Shown: piece by piece, positions 49,954-59,277 of the stretch | Numbering within the stretch: the stretch's first letter is position 1 | Layout: the number at the start of each line of letters is the position of its first letter | Assembly: GCF_022436705.1 (NCBI RefSeq) | Contig: NZ_JAKUHT010000020.1 | Coordinates: forward strand, 1 to 64,000 | Reading direction: 5' to 3' | From: Nocardioides sp. CFH 31398 | Lineage (GTDB): Bacteria; Actinomycetota; Actinomycetes; Propionibacteriales; Nocardioidaceae | DNA length: 64,000 bases | Position numbers and translations under genes: made by a program | Notes under the pieces: model-generated | Told to the model about the DNA's origin: nothing | The model's database searches: none | What the model saw: the letters and a program-made list of their open reading frames with translations, nothing else

Positions 49954-51093
49954 GTGGACGACCCCAATCTCGCCGTGTCCCCCCTCGTGTGGGGCATCAC
50001 GGTAGCCGTGATCGTGGGCCTGCTGGCCTTCGACTTCATCTTCCACGTCCGCAAGGCCCACGAGCCGACCCTCCGCGAGGCAGCAGTCTGGTCCGCCATC
50101 TACGTCGGCCTCGCCGTCCTCTTCGGCGCCGTCTTCTGGTGGATCACGGCCGGACAGGGCTACGGCAGCACCTTCGGCGGCGAGTACTTCGCCGGCTACA
50201 TCACGGAGAAGGCGCTCAGCGTCGACAACCTCTTCGTGTTCCTGGTCATCATGGCCAGCTTCAAGGTGCCGCGCGCCGACCAGCAGAAGGTGCTGCTGTT
50301 CGGCATCGTGTTCGCCCTCATCGCGCGATCGGCCTTCATCGCCGTCGGCGCCGCGCTGGTCGCGCAGTTCGTGTGGGTCTTCTACATCTTCGGCCTGATC
50401 CTCTTCTACACCGCGCTCACGCTGCTGAAGGACGACAGCGAGGACGACGCCGCGGACAACTTCGTCATCCGGTTCGCGACGAAGCGGCTGAACACCACCG
50501 ACTACTACGACGGTGACAAGCTGTTCACGTACGAGAACGGCAAGCGGATGATGACGCCGATGCTGCTCGTGATGATCGCGATCGGCGGCACCGACCTGCT
50601 GTTCGCGCTCGACTCGATCCCGGCGATCTTCGGCCTCACGCAGGAGAGCTACATCGTCTTCACGGCCACGGCGTTCTCGCTGATGGGCCTGCGCCAGCTG
50701 TTCTTCCTCATCGACGGGCTGCTCGACCGCCTGATCTACCTGTCCTACGGCCTGGCGATCATCCTCGCCTTCATCGGCGTGAAGCTCTTCATCCACGCGC
50801 TGCACGAGAACGACATCTCCTGGATCAACGGCGGCGACCCGGTCCTCGACTGGGAGGTCAGCACGGGCCTCTCGCTCAGCGTGATCTGCGGCGTCCTCCT
50901 CGTCACGGTCATCGCCTCGCTCGCCAGCCCGAAGGGTCGCGAGATGGCGAAGCAGGGCAACGCCCGCGAGGAGAGCGGCCTCGCCACCCCCGAGGGCTCC
51001 AGCTCCTCGTCGTCCTCCGAGGACTCCGACGGGACCGCCGGCGGCGCGGGCCCGACGAACCTGGAGAAGAACGCGCCGACCGACGGTCGCTAG
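49954..51093 (+). CDS. TerC/Alx-family integral membrane protein
   Basis: A 379-aa membrane protein of the TerC family, about nine helices. Hallmarks are GYITEKALSVDNLFVFLVIM, LGIVFALIARSAFI-like transmembrane acids, and GGTDLLFALDSIPAIFGLTQESYIVFTATAFSLMGLRQLFFL; the paired Asp/Glu residues in these helices are thought to bind or move metal ions such as manganese or calcium. The C-terminal 60 residues are Ser/Gly-rich and disordered. GTG 49954 follows GAGGATCGGAA. Its stop lies 4 bases before the LuxR-type regulator gene, suggesting cotranscription. Confidence 0.9.
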   Translation: MDDPNLAVSPLVWGITVAVIVGLLAFDFIFHVRKAHEPTLREAAVWSAIYVGLAVLFGAVFWWITAGQGYGSTFGGEYFAGYITEKALSVDNLFVFLVIMASFKVPRADQQKVLLFGIVFALIARSAFIAVGAALVAQFVWVFYIFGLILFYTALTLLKDDSEDDAADNFVIRFATKRLNTTDYYDGDKLFTYENGKRMMTPMLLVMIAIGGTDLLFALDSIPAIFGLTQESYIVFTATAFSLMGLRQLFFLIDGLLDRLIYLSYGLAIILAFIGVKLFIHALHENDISWINGGDPVLDWEVSTGLSLSVICGVLLVTVIASLASPKGREMAKQGNAREESGLATPEGSSSSSSSEDSDGTAGGAGPTNLEKNAPTDGR

Positions 51094-51097
51094 TCAC

Positions 51098-53776
51098 GTG
51101 GCGCCGGCACTCGTCGGCCGCGCGGAGCTGCTGGAGCGGCTCCGCGGGCTGCTGGGTGCCGGCACCCCCGTCGCCCTCGTGGGACGGCGGGGGATCGGCA
51201 CGAGCGCGCTGCTCGACGAGCTCGGCTCCCACCACGCCGCCGGCGGCGGGTGGGTGCTGCGCGTCGGGGGTGTCGCCGCCGAGCAGGGCCTGGCGCACGG
51301 CGCGGTCCGCGACCTGTTCGCCCAGCTGCCCGACGACCTGCGGGCGCCCGTCGACCCGGACCGGGTCGAGGACCCGCAGCGCCTCGCCCTGGAGCTGCTG
51401 CAGGCGCTCGCCGGCCGCACGCGGGTGCTGATCCTCGTCGACGACGGGCACCTCGTCGACACCGCCTCGCTGGGGGTCCTCGCCTACGCGTGCCGCAGGC
51501 TGAGGTCCGGCGTGGCGACCCTGGTCGCCCTCGACGCGGCCCACCCGGTGCCGGAGCAGCTCGACCTGCCAGGTCTGCGGGAGGTCGAGGTGCCGCCGCT
51601 CGACAGCGCCGCGACGATCGGGCTGCTCGCGCCGTACGGCGTGGGCCCGCGGGCCGCGCAGCGGCTGCACGTGGAGTCCGGCGGGGTGCCCGCCCTGGCG
51701 CTCGCCCTCGGCGGCGCCGTCGGCGACCGTCCCCTGCTGCTCGGGCGCCCCACCGGGGTGCCCGCCGAGCTCGAGCGGGCGCTCGGCGCCCGCATCGCCG
51801 CCCTGCCCGACGAGGTGGTCGGCACGCTCGTCTGCGTCGCGCTGCTGCTGCGACCGACCGTTCGCCAGCTGGAGCGCGCCGGCCGCGCCGACGCCGAGGA
51901 GGAGCTGCGGCGCGCCTCCCGCGTCGGCCTCGTGCGGCGCGACGACCCGACGGTCCGGCTGGTGCCCCCCGTGCTCGGTCGGCTGCTGGCGGAGCGCGCG
52001 GGTGCCGACGTCCGCGCCGCGTGGCACCGCCGGCTCGCCGAGGTCGCCACGTCGGAGGCCGAGCGGGCCCGCCACGTCGCCCTCGCCGACCCGCGCCCCG
52101 ACGCGGACCTGGCCCGGGGCCTGGCCCGGCACGCCCACGAGGCGGCCGCACGCGGCGAGCGGGGCCTGGCGGCCGACCTCTGCCTCCTGGCCGCCCGGCA
52201 CGCCACCGCCGGGCTGGCCGCGGAGCGCGCCGAGTGGTTGGCGCTGACGGTGGAGCACGGGGCCGTGGGTGACGCCACCCAGGCCGTCTACGACGCCCTC
52301 GAGGACTTCTGGGACGCGGCGCCCACCCCGGAGCAGCGGGTGCGGGTCCGGCTGTCGCTGCTGGAGCTGGCCGGCGCCGGCTCCACGACGATGGAGGAGG
52401 CCCTCACCGCGGCGCGCGCCGACGCCGGGACCGACGAGCGGCTCCTGGCCGACGTCCTGCTCCAGCGGGCGCGGTGGTCGATGGGCGACTCGAGGCCGGT
52501 CGAGGCCGGGCTGGCCGCCGAGGAGGGCGTCCGCCTGCTGCGCCGGGCGGGCGACGCCGCCGCGCTGGCCGCGGCCCTGCCCGTGCTGGCGGTCGCGCGG
52601 CGGTGGACGGGCCGCGGTGAGGTCGACGCGCCCCTGGAGGAGGCCCTCGCGCTCGGGGTGGAGCCCGAGACCGGCCGCGTGCACACCTCCCCGGCGTACA
52701 TGGCGGCCCGCTTCGCGCTGTACGACGACCGGCTCGACGACTCCCTGACGCAGTTCCGTGCACTGCTCGCCCGCGCCGAACGCGGGCCGGCGGCCGACCG
52801 GATGCACCTGCTGCGCAGCCTCGTCGAGGTCGCGGTGCGACGCGGGGACTGCGAGACCGCGCTGCACCACGCCGGGCGGGCCGCCGCGCTCGCCGAGCAG
52901 CACGACGTCCCCCCGCACTCGGTCTGGTTCGTCTCGGCCCTGGCCGAGCTCGCCGGCGGGGGGCTCGACCGGGGCCTCGCGCTCGCCGTCCGCGGAGCCG
53001 AGGTCGCCGAGACCGAGCGCGACAACCGCTACCTGCAGCGGCACCTGATCCTCATCGGGCACGCGCGGTTGCGCCGGGGCGAGTCCGGTCCGGCGGCGGA
53101 GGCGCTGCGTCGTGTCGAGGCGATCGAGGAGGGACACCGCATCAGCGACCCCACGGTGAACCGCTGGCAGGCGGACCTGGTCTCGGCGCTGGTCGCCCTC
53201 GGGGACGCCGAGGGTGCGGCCGGCGTCCTCCTGCGGGCCCGTCGGGCCCTGGACGGCCGGCGGGGGACCGACGGCGTGGCCGCCCAGCTCGACCGGGTCG
53301 AGGCGGAGGTCCTGACGGCCCGCGGCGAGACCCAGGAGGCCTCCGTGCTGCTCGACCGCTCCGAGAAGGTGTGCCGCGACCTCGGGCTCGGCATCGACAT
53401 CGGCCGCGCGATGCTGACGCGCGCCCACCTCGAGCGTCGTCGCCGTCGCGCCGCGGCCTCGCGGGAGGCGCTGGTGGCGGCCCACGCCCACTTCACCGGT
53501 CTCCGGGCCCGTCCGTGGGTCGCGCAGATCGAGGCGGAGCAGCAGGGCTCGGCCGGAGCCGGCCCCGCGCCGGGCGGGGACGGCGCGCTGTCCGCCCTCA
53601 CCGACGCCGAGCGGGGGGTGGCCCTCGCCGTCGCCTCCGGGGCGACGAACCGGGAGACCGCCGAGCGGCTGTGGCTCAGCGTGAAGACCGTCGAGGCCGC
53701 CCTGACCCGGGTGTACCGCAAGCTCGGCGTGCGGTCGCGCACCGAGCTGGCGGCGCTGCTGCGCGAGCACGTCTGA
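51098..53776 (+). CDS. Large LuxR-family regulator (LAL type) with degenerate P-loop
   Basis: An 892-aa STAND-type regulator: N-terminal ATPase-like domain (about 1-260), helical TPR-like middle, C-terminal LuxR HTH (about 830-890: LTDAERGVALAVASGATNRETAERLWLSVKTVEAALTRVYRKLGV). In the P-loop, positions 29-36 read GRRGIGTS, so the usual lysine is replaced by Thr35. The Walker B-like RVLILVDDGHLVD retains two acids. ATP binding may therefore be weak or lost. GTG 51098, 4 bases after terC, fixes the start. Targets unknown; the adjacent TerC gene and the structured region downstream are candidates. Confidence 0.88.
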   Translation: MAPALVGRAELLERLRGLLGAGTPVALVGRRGIGTSALLDELGSHHAAGGGWVLRVGGVAAEQGLAHGAVRDLFAQLPDDLRAPVDPDRVEDPQRLALELLQALAGRTRVLILVDDGHLVDTASLGVLAYACRRLRSGVATLVALDAAHPVPEQLDLPGLREVEVPPLDSAATIGLLAPYGVGPRAAQRLHVESGGVPALALALGGAVGDRPLLLGRPTGVPAELERALGARIAALPDEVVGTLVCVALLLRPTVRQLERAGRADAEEELRRASRVGLVRRDDPTVRLVPPVLGRLLAERAGADVRAAWHRRLAEVATSEAERARHVALADPRPDADLARGLARHAHEAAARGERGLAADLCLLAARHATAGLAAERAEWLALTVEHGAVGDATQAVYDALEDFWDAAPTPEQRVRVRLSLLELAGAGSTTMEEALTAARADAGTDERLLADVLLQRARWSMGDSRPVEAGLAAEEGVRLLRRAGDAAALAAALPVLAVARRWTGRGEVDAPLEEALALGVEPETGRVHTSPAYMAARFALYDDRLDDSLTQFRALLARAERGPAADRMHLLRSLVEVAVRRGDCETALHHAGRAAALAEQHDVPPHSVWFVSALAELAGGGLDRGLALAVRGAEVAETERDNRYLQRHLILIGHARLRRGESGPAAEALRRVEAIEEGHRISDPTVNRWQADLVSALVALGDAEGAAGVLLRARRALDGRRGTDGVAAQLDRVEAEVLTARGETQEASVLLDRSEKVCRDLGLGIDIGRAMLTRAHLERRRRRAAASREALVAAHAHFTGLRARPWVAQIEAEQQGSAGAGPAPGGDGALSALTDAERGVALAVASGATNRETAERLWLSVKTVEAALTRVYRKLGVRSRTELAALLREHV

Positions 53777-53918
53777 CCCGTCCCGCGGGACGGCGGGTGC
53801 GGCGCCGCGGCCGCTTCCCGGACGTTCCCGGACACCCTGCCGACCGGTCCGGACGCCGATCGGCCCCGAACGCCTGGACGGACGGGGAACCGTGCACCCG
53901 GTTCGGACCCGGAAAAAG

Positions 53919-54022
53919 CCGGACCCCTCGCCGCATGGGGTCGGCAAGGGGTCCGGTAGGGAAGACATTACCCCCTCCACACCAGGTGTTGTCAGCAGGG
54001 GTCCCCAAACATTTGACAAATG
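53919..54022. other. Structured non-coding region: hairpin and two palindromes
   Basis: The gap 53777-54100 has no convincing gene. It contains stem CCGGACCCCT (53919-53928) with AGGGGTCCGG (53947-53956), the smaller inverted repeat ACACC-A-GGTGT (53979-53989), GGGGTCCCC (53998-54006) and a perfect CATTTG-A-CAAATG (54010-54022). It is more AT-rich than its surroundings toward 54030. It could hold a terminator for the LuxR gene plus an operator or small RNA for the dehydrogenase gene. Confidence 0.55.
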
Positions 54023-54100
54023 CATCTTTAGGTGGCCCGGACAACCGGTCGGTCACGGACGCCCCCGCTCGGTCATGGAGTCGCGTGTCACAGTGAGCGC

Positions 54101-55558
54101 ATGCTCGACGACGCGCTGCTGTCCGGAGACCACCGCCGTCTGCTGGTCGGGGGTGAGTGGCGCGACGCGAGCGGCGGCGGGACCTTCGAGGTCCTCGACC
54201 CGGCCGACGAGTCGTTGCTCGCGACGGTCGCCGACGCGACCGTCGACGACAGCGTCGCCGCCCTCGACGCCGCCGTCGCCGCCCAGGCCGACTGGGCCCG
54301 CACGCCTCCGCGCGAGCGCAGCGAGATCCTCCGCGCGACCTTCGACGCGGTCACCGCGCAGACCGACCGGTTCGCGGAGCTGATGAGCCTGGAGATGGGC
54401 AAGCCGCTCGGCGAGGCGCGCGGCGAGGTCGCCTACGGCATGGAGTTCGTCCGCTGGTTCGCGGAGGAGGCGGTGCGCATCAGCGGCCGTTGGATGACGG
54501 CCCCCGCCGGCGGCACCCGGCTGCTCACGGTCCCCAAGCCCGTGGGGCCCTGCCTGCTCATCACGCCGTGGAACTTCCCCCTCGCGATGGGGACCCGCAA
54601 GATCGGGCCCGCGATCGCCGCCGGCTGCACCATGGTCGTCAAGCCGGCGCCCGCGACGCCGCTGACGATGCTCGCCCTGGCCGAGGTCCTCGGAGAGTGC
54701 GGCCTGCCGCCCGGCGTGCTCAACGTCGTCCCGACGACGTCCGACAAGGACATGAGCGTCCGGCTGCAGGACGACCCGCGCCTGCGGAAGGTCTCCTTCA
54801 CCGGCTCCACCGCGGTGGGACGCACCCTCGTCCGGCAGTCCGCCGACCACCTGCAGCGGGTCTCGATGGAGCTCGGCGGCAACGCGCCGTTCCTCGTCTT
54901 CGAGGACGCGGACCTCGACGCCGCCGTCGACGGCCTGATGGCCGCCAAGATGCGCAACATGGGCCAGGCGTGCACCGCGGCCAACCGCATCATGGTGCAC
55001 TCCTCGATCGCCGAGGAGTTCTCGCGCAGGGTGGCCGAGAGGATGGGCGCCCTGACGGTGGGCCGGGGCCAGGACGACGGCGTCGACATCGGTCCGCTGG
55101 TGAACCGCGCCGCCGTCGACAAGGTCGCCGACCTCGTCGCCGACGCGGTCTCGGCGGGCGCCGAGGTGCTCGTCGGTGGCGACCGGCCCGACGGCCCCGG
55201 CTACTTCTACCCGCCGACCGTGCTGCGGGGCGTCCCCGTCGAGGCGCGCATCACCCGCGAGGAGGTCTTCGGCCCGGTCGCGGCGATCACCACCTTCGAG
55301 ACCGAGGACGAGGCCGTCGAGCGCGCCAACGACACCGAGTACGGGCTGTCGTCGTACGCGTTCACCAACGACGTCGCCCGGACGATCCGACTCGCCGAGC
55401 GCCTGGAGTACGGGATGCTCGGCGCCAACGCGGGCCTGGTCTCCAACCCGGCCGCACCGTTCGGTGGTCTGAAGGAGAGCGGCTACGGCCGGGAGGGCGG
55501 CTTCGAGGGGATCGAGGAGTACCTCGAGACCACCTACGTGGTGATCCCCGTCGACTGA
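54101..55558 (+). CDS. NAD(P)-dependent succinate-semialdehyde-type aldehyde dehydrogenase
   Basis: A 485-aa aldehyde dehydrogenase of the GabD group. Motifs: PWNFPLAMGTRKIGPAIAAGCTMVVKPA (coenzyme), FTGSTAVGRTLV, general base E in MELGGNAPFLVFEDADLD, catalytic Cys in MGQACTAANR, and the C-terminal PFGGLKESGYGREGGFEGIEEYLETTYV typical of succinate-semialdehyde dehydrogenases. ATG 54101 gives MLDDALLSGDHRRLLVGGEW; no good ribosome site precedes it. A small TCACAGTGA dyad lies at 54088. The 3' end overlaps the convergent flotillin gene by 25 bases. Confidence 0.9.
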   Translation: MLDDALLSGDHRRLLVGGEWRDASGGGTFEVLDPADESLLATVADATVDDSVAALDAAVAAQADWARTPPRERSEILRATFDAVTAQTDRFAELMSLEMGKPLGEARGEVAYGMEFVRWFAEEAVRISGRWMTAPAGGTRLLTVPKPVGPCLLITPWNFPLAMGTRKIGPAIAAGCTMVVKPAPATPLTMLALAEVLGECGLPPGVLNVVPTTSDKDMSVRLQDDPRLRKVSFTGSTAVGRTLVRQSADHLQRVSMELGGNAPFLVFEDADLDAAVDGLMAAKMRNMGQACTAANRIMVHSSIAEEFSRRVAERMGALTVGRGQDDGVDIGPLVNRAAVDKVADLVADAVSAGAEVLVGGDRPDGPGYFYPPTVLRGVPVEARITREEVFGPVAAITTFETEDEAVERANDTEYGLSSYAFTNDVARTIRLAERLEYGMLGANAGLVSNPAAPFGGLKESGYGREGGFEGIEEYLETTYVVIPVD

Positions 55559-57075
55559 CCCGCCGGCGTCGCCCCGTCGGGGCGGTCGCGCTCGAGACCT
55601 GCGGTGGCGCCCTTCACCGAGCGACCGATGAGCTCGCCGAGGTCGAGCCCGGTGGAGTTGCGCAGCATCTCCAGCGTCTGCACGACGTTCTCGTTCACCT
55701 GCTTGGGCAGGGCGCCGGCGCCGTCGGTCGAGACGACGGTGAGCTTGTCGATGGCGCCGATCGGGGCCGCGACCTCCTTCGCGATCTGCGGCAGCACCTC
55801 GATGAGCATCTGCAGGACGGCGGCGTCGTTGTACGACGCGAACGCCTCGGCCCGCTTGTCCATCGCCTCGGCCTCCGCCGAGCCGACGGCCAGGGTCGCC
55901 GCGGCCTGCGCCTCGCCCTCGGCCCGGAGCGCCTCGGCCTCGGCCGTCCTGCGCGCCTTCTCGGCGGCACCGCGGCGCTCGCCCTCGATCGCCTCCGCCT
56001 CGGCCAGCGCCGAGCGCCGGGCCTTCTCGGACTCACCGGTCAGGCGGGCCTCCTCGGCCTTCGCCTGGGCGGCGGCGATGGACGACGCCTTGCGCGCCTC
56101 GGCCGCGGCGATCTCGGCGGTGCGCTTCGCCTCCGCCTCCTGCTCCACCCGGTAGCGCTGGGCGTCCGCGGGCTTGCGGACCTCGGTCTCCAGGTTGCGC
56201 TCCGTCAGCGACGCCTGCCGCACGGCGACCTTCTCCTGCTCGGTGAGGATCGCCTGGTCGCGGTCGGCCTGCGCCAGCGGACCGGAGGCCGCGGCGCGCG
56301 CGGAGGCGGCGTCCGTCTCGGCCTTGATCTCGGCCTGCTTCAGCGCGAGCGCGCGCTGCGAGACGGCGATCTCCTCCTCCGCCTTGATGCGCGCCTGCTC
56401 GGCGGCCTGGCGGGCGTTCGCCTCGGCGATGGACGCCGCCTGCCCGATGCGGGCGGCCTCGGGACGACCGAGGTCGGCGAGGTAGGAGCCGTCGTCGGTG
56501 ACGTCCTGGATCTGGAAGGTGTCGAGGATGAGCCCCTGGCCGGTCAGCGAGTTCTCGGACTCGTCGGCCACACGCTGGGCGAACGCGGCGCGGTCGCGGA
56601 TGATCTGCTCGACGGTGAGGCCGCCGACGATGGAGCGCAGCGCACCCGCGAGGACCTCCTGGGTGAACGGCTCGACGTCCTGCTGCTGCGAGAGGAAGCG
56701 CTGGGCTGCCAGGCGGATCTGGTCGGCGTTGCCGCCGACCTTCACGATGGCGACGCCCTCGACGTTCAGCTTGATGCCCTGACCGGACACGGCGCCACGG
56801 ATCTGCACCGAGATCCTGCGGCTCGAGAGGTCCATGGTGGCGAGCTTCTGCACGAACGGGATGACGAACACCCCGCCCCCGAGCACCACCTTCTGGCCCG
56901 ACAGGTCGGTCGACAGCTGGCCCGTCTCCGGGTTCAGCACGGCCTTGCCCTTGCGACCGGTGACGATGAACGCCTGGTTGGGCCCCGCGACCTTGTAGCG
57001 GCTGGTGACCAGCAGGACGACCAGCACCACCAGGGCGACGAAGCCCAGGATCGCGATCAGGGTGGGTGAGAGCAT
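55534..57075 (-). CDS. Flotillin-like SPFH-domain membrane protein
   Basis: A 513-aa flotillin. An N-terminal membrane hairpin/helix (about 4-25) is followed by an SPFH/Band 7 domain (GPNQAFIVTGRKGKAVL to about 190) and a long Glu/Ala-rich coiled coil (about 200-410, EAEAKRTAEIAAAEARKAS-like repeats with Glu-Ala periodicity). A short C-terminal region ends QSTGITT. Flotillins scaffold functional membrane microdomains. ATG 57075 forms a TGATG overlap with the upstream NfeD gene, its usual partner. Its C-terminal codons overlap the convergent dehydrogenase. Confidence 0.93.
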   Translation of the reverse strand: MLSPTLIAILGFVALVVLVVLLVTSRYKVAGPNQAFIVTGRKGKAVLNPETGQLSTDLSGQKVVLGGGVFVIPFVQKLATMDLSSRRISVQIRGAVSGQGIKLNVEGVAIVKVGGNADQIRLAAQRFLSQQQDVEPFTQEVLAGALRSIVGGLTVEQIIRDRAAFAQRVADESENSLTGQGLILDTFQIQDVTDDGSYLADLGRPEAARIGQAASIAEANARQAAEQARIKAEEEIAVSQRALALKQAEIKAETDAASARAAASGPLAQADRDQAILTEQEKVAVRQASLTERNLETEVRKPADAQRYRVEQEAEAKRTAEIAAAEARKASSIAAAQAKAEEARLTGESEKARRSALAEAEAIEGERRGAAEKARRTAEAEALRAEGEAQAAATLAVGSAEAEAMDKRAEAFASYNDAAVLQMLIEVLPQIAKEVAAPIGAIDKLTVVSTDGAGALPKQVNENVVQTLEMLRNSTGLDLGELIGRSVKGATAGLERDRPDGATPAGQSTGITT

Positions 57076-57608
57076 CAGGTCTCCTCAGGTGTCCCGAGCT
57101 GCTGCTCGAGGGTGTCGGGCCACAGTGGGGCGACGGTGACGGCGGTCGGCGACAGGACGCCGGTGACGTGGACCTCCGCCCCGGTGGGCAGCGCCTGCTC
57201 GGCGCGGGCGTTGAACCGGAGCAGATGACCGCCCCGGCGGACGGTGACGACCCCGAGGCCGTCGGCGGGGATGGGGGAGACGACCCGGGCGTCCCAGCCC
57301 AGGACGTCCTCGGTCGAGGGGGTGTCCTCGGTGCCGCCGGACCGCACGAGGCGCGTCAGCCAGGCGGCGAAGGCTCCGAAGACGACGCCGGCTCCGACGC
57401 CGGCGGCGGTCGCGACCGGGGTGGCGAGGCCCTGGGCCTCGGCGATCGCGCCGCCGAAGCCGAGGGCGGCGACGAACGCGCCGACGACCTCGGTGGAGAA
57501 CCAGTCGCCGGCCACGCCGTCGAGGACGCCCTCGAGCAGCTCGCCCACGAGCAGCGAGAGCAGGAGCACGACGAGACCGCACGCGCCGATGACCAGGAAC
57601 GTCGTCAT
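57075..57608 (-). CDS. NfeD-like membrane protein (flotillin partner)
   Basis: A 177-aa short-form NfeD-like protein: three or four N-terminal helices (about 3-20, 45-90) and a C-terminal OB-fold beta domain (about 105-165; DARVVSPIPADGLGVVTVRRGGHLLRFNARAEQALPTGAEVHVTGVL). NfeD and flotillin genes are classically paired and their products interact. ATG 57608 begins MTTFLVIGACGLVVLLLSLL. Upstream is a 139-bp gap to the divergent zwf gene. Confidence 0.85.
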   Translation of the reverse strand: MTTFLVIGACGLVVLLLSLLVGELLEGVLDGVAGDWFSTEVVGAFVAALGFGGAIAEAQGLATPVATAAGVGAGVVFGAFAAWLTRLVRSGGTEDTPSTEDVLGWDARVVSPIPADGLGVVTVRRGGHLLRFNARAEQALPTGAEVHVTGVLSPTAVTVAPLWPDTLEQQLGTPEET

Positions 57609-57747
57609 GGCTGGCGGACCCCCGTCCTCCGTCGGCTGCGGCGACGGGTTCCTACCGTAGTCGTCGCCGTCCCAAACCTGTGGACGGGCTGTCCCGGGCG
57701 CAGCAGCGATTCACGCCGCCGTCACGAAGGCGTGGGATCGTGGGCGC

Positions 57748-59214
57748 ATGGTCAACGCCACCGACCGCGAGCGCGGTCGCCCCGCCCCGCCGACCACCGT
57801 CGTGCTGTTCGGCGCGACCGGCGACCTGTCGCGCCGCAAGCTCCTGCCCGGCCTGCTCCACCTGATCTCGTCGGGCCTGATGCCGAACGTGCAGATCGTC
57901 GGGACCTCCCTGGACGACTTCACCCGTGACTCGTTCATCGCCTTCGCCCGGGAGGCGATCGAGGAGTTCGAGCCGGGCGTGACCGAGGACCAGTGGGCCG
58001 ACTTCGCCAAGCGCCTCTACTGGGCGCCGGGCGCGACGACCGACGCCCTGCGCGACGCGGTGGCGGAGGCCGAGGCCGACTGCAGCGAGCCGCAGCAGCG
58101 CCTGCACTACCTGTCGGTGCCGCCGAACGCGGCGCTCGCCGTCCTGCACCGCCTGCGCGACGCCGGGCTCACCGAGCGTGGACGGGTCGTGATGGAGAAG
58201 CCGTTCGGGACGAACCTCGAGTCGGCCAAGCTGCTGAACTCCGCCGTCCACGAGGTCTTCGACGAGGAGCGGGTCTTCCGCATCGACCACTTCCTCGGCA
58301 AGGAGGCGGCGCTCAACATCCTCGCCTTCCGCTTCGCCAACGGTCTGTTCGAGCCGATCTGGAACCGCACGATGATCGACCACATCCAGATCGACGTCCC
58401 CGAGACGCTCGGGCTGGAGCAGCGGGCGTCGTTCTACGAGGCGACCGGCGCCTACCGGGACATGGTCGTCACCCACCTGTTCCAGGTGCTCGCGTTCACG
58501 GCGATGGAGGCCCCGACCGCCCTCGACCCGCAGTCGATCACCGAGGAGAAGTACAAGGTCTTCCGGTCGATGCTGCCGATCCAGGCCGAGGACGTCGTCC
58601 GCGGCCAGTACGCCGGCTACCGCGACGAGGAGGGCGTCGACCCCGAGTCGGAGACGGAGACCTTCATCGCGCTGAAGTGCTACGTGGACAACTGGCGCTG
58701 GGCCGGCGTCCCGTTCTACCTGCGCACCGGCAAGAAGCTCGCCGAGGGCCAGCGGATCATCTCGGTGGCGTTCAAGGAGCCCCCGCAGTCGATGTTCCCC
58801 GACGGCTCCGGCGTCGGGCAGCACGGCCCCGACCACCTGACCTTCGACCTGTCGGACCGCCCCCGGATGAGCCTGTCGTTCTACGGCAAGCGCCCGGGCC
58901 CCGGCTTCCGCCTCGACAAGGTCTCGATGCAGTTCAGCATGGACGAGACCTCGTGGCAGGGCTCGGTGCTCGAGGCCTACGAGCGCCTCATCCTCGACGC
59001 CTCGAAGGGCAATCGGACGCTCTTCAACTCCGCCGAGGGTGTCGAGCGGCTGTGGGAGATCTCCGAGGCCCTCGTGGAGGACCCCCCGCCCGTGCGTCCC
59101 TACGAGCCCGGCTCCTGGGGTCCGAACCAGATCCACCAGCTCGTCGCCCCCCGCGCCTGGCGCCTGCCGTTCGAGCGCAAGTGGCGGGAGAAGAAGAAGG
59201 CCGACCAGGACTGA
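57748..59214 (+). CDS. zwf: Glucose-6-phosphate dehydrogenase
   Basis: A 488-aa enzyme producing 6-phosphogluconolactone and NAD(P)H. The Rossmann motif GATGDL is at residues 22-27, VEKPFG-type EKPFG at 150-154, and the active-site RIDHFLGKE at 178-186. Length matches the family. ATG 57748 follows a weak purine stretch GGGATCGTGG. No opcA, tal, tkt or pgl gene is adjacent, so this is a stand-alone copy, possibly a second zwf of the genome (inference). A GC hairpin follows the stop. Confidence 0.95.
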   Translation: MVNATDRERGRPAPPTTVVLFGATGDLSRRKLLPGLLHLISSGLMPNVQIVGTSLDDFTRDSFIAFAREAIEEFEPGVTEDQWADFAKRLYWAPGATTDALRDAVAEAEADCSEPQQRLHYLSVPPNAALAVLHRLRDAGLTERGRVVMEKPFGTNLESAKLLNSAVHEVFDEERVFRIDHFLGKEAALNILAFRFANGLFEPIWNRTMIDHIQIDVPETLGLEQRASFYEATGAYRDMVVTHLFQVLAFTAMEAPTALDPQSITEEKYKVFRSMLPIQAEDVVRGQYAGYRDEEGVDPESETETFIALKCYVDNWRWAGVPFYLRTGKKLAEGQRIISVAFKEPPQSMFPDGSGVGQHGPDHLTFDLSDRPRMSLSFYGKRPGPGFRLDKVSMQFSMDETSWQGSVLEAYERLILDASKGNRTLFNSAEGVERLWEISEALVEDPPPVRPYEPGSWGPNQIHQLVAPRAWRLPFERKWREKKKADQD

Positions 59215-59219
59215 GGTCG

Positions 59220-59243
59220 GGGCGGGCGCTGCCGGCCCCGCCC
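59220..59243. terminator. GC hairpin between convergent zwf and DUF2332 genes
   Basis: GGGCGGG (59220-59226) and CCCGCCC (59237-59243) with a 10-base loop, 6 bases after the zwf stop in a 63-bp convergent gap. Probably a bidirectional terminator. Confidence 0.5.
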
Positions 59244-59277
59244 GTCCCAGGCCGCGACCCCGGGACGACGTGCGGCT

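Noticed and set aside
50909..54025. A 1038-residue minus-strand frame opposite the LuxR regulator
   Set aside because: It is the shadow of a well-supported LAL regulator with a clear HTH; the antisense product has no motif.
54013..54050. TTGACA at 54014 as a -35 element for the dehydrogenase
   Set aside because: No -10-like hexamer lies 16-18 bp downstream; it is better explained as part of the CATTTG-A-CAAATG palindrome.
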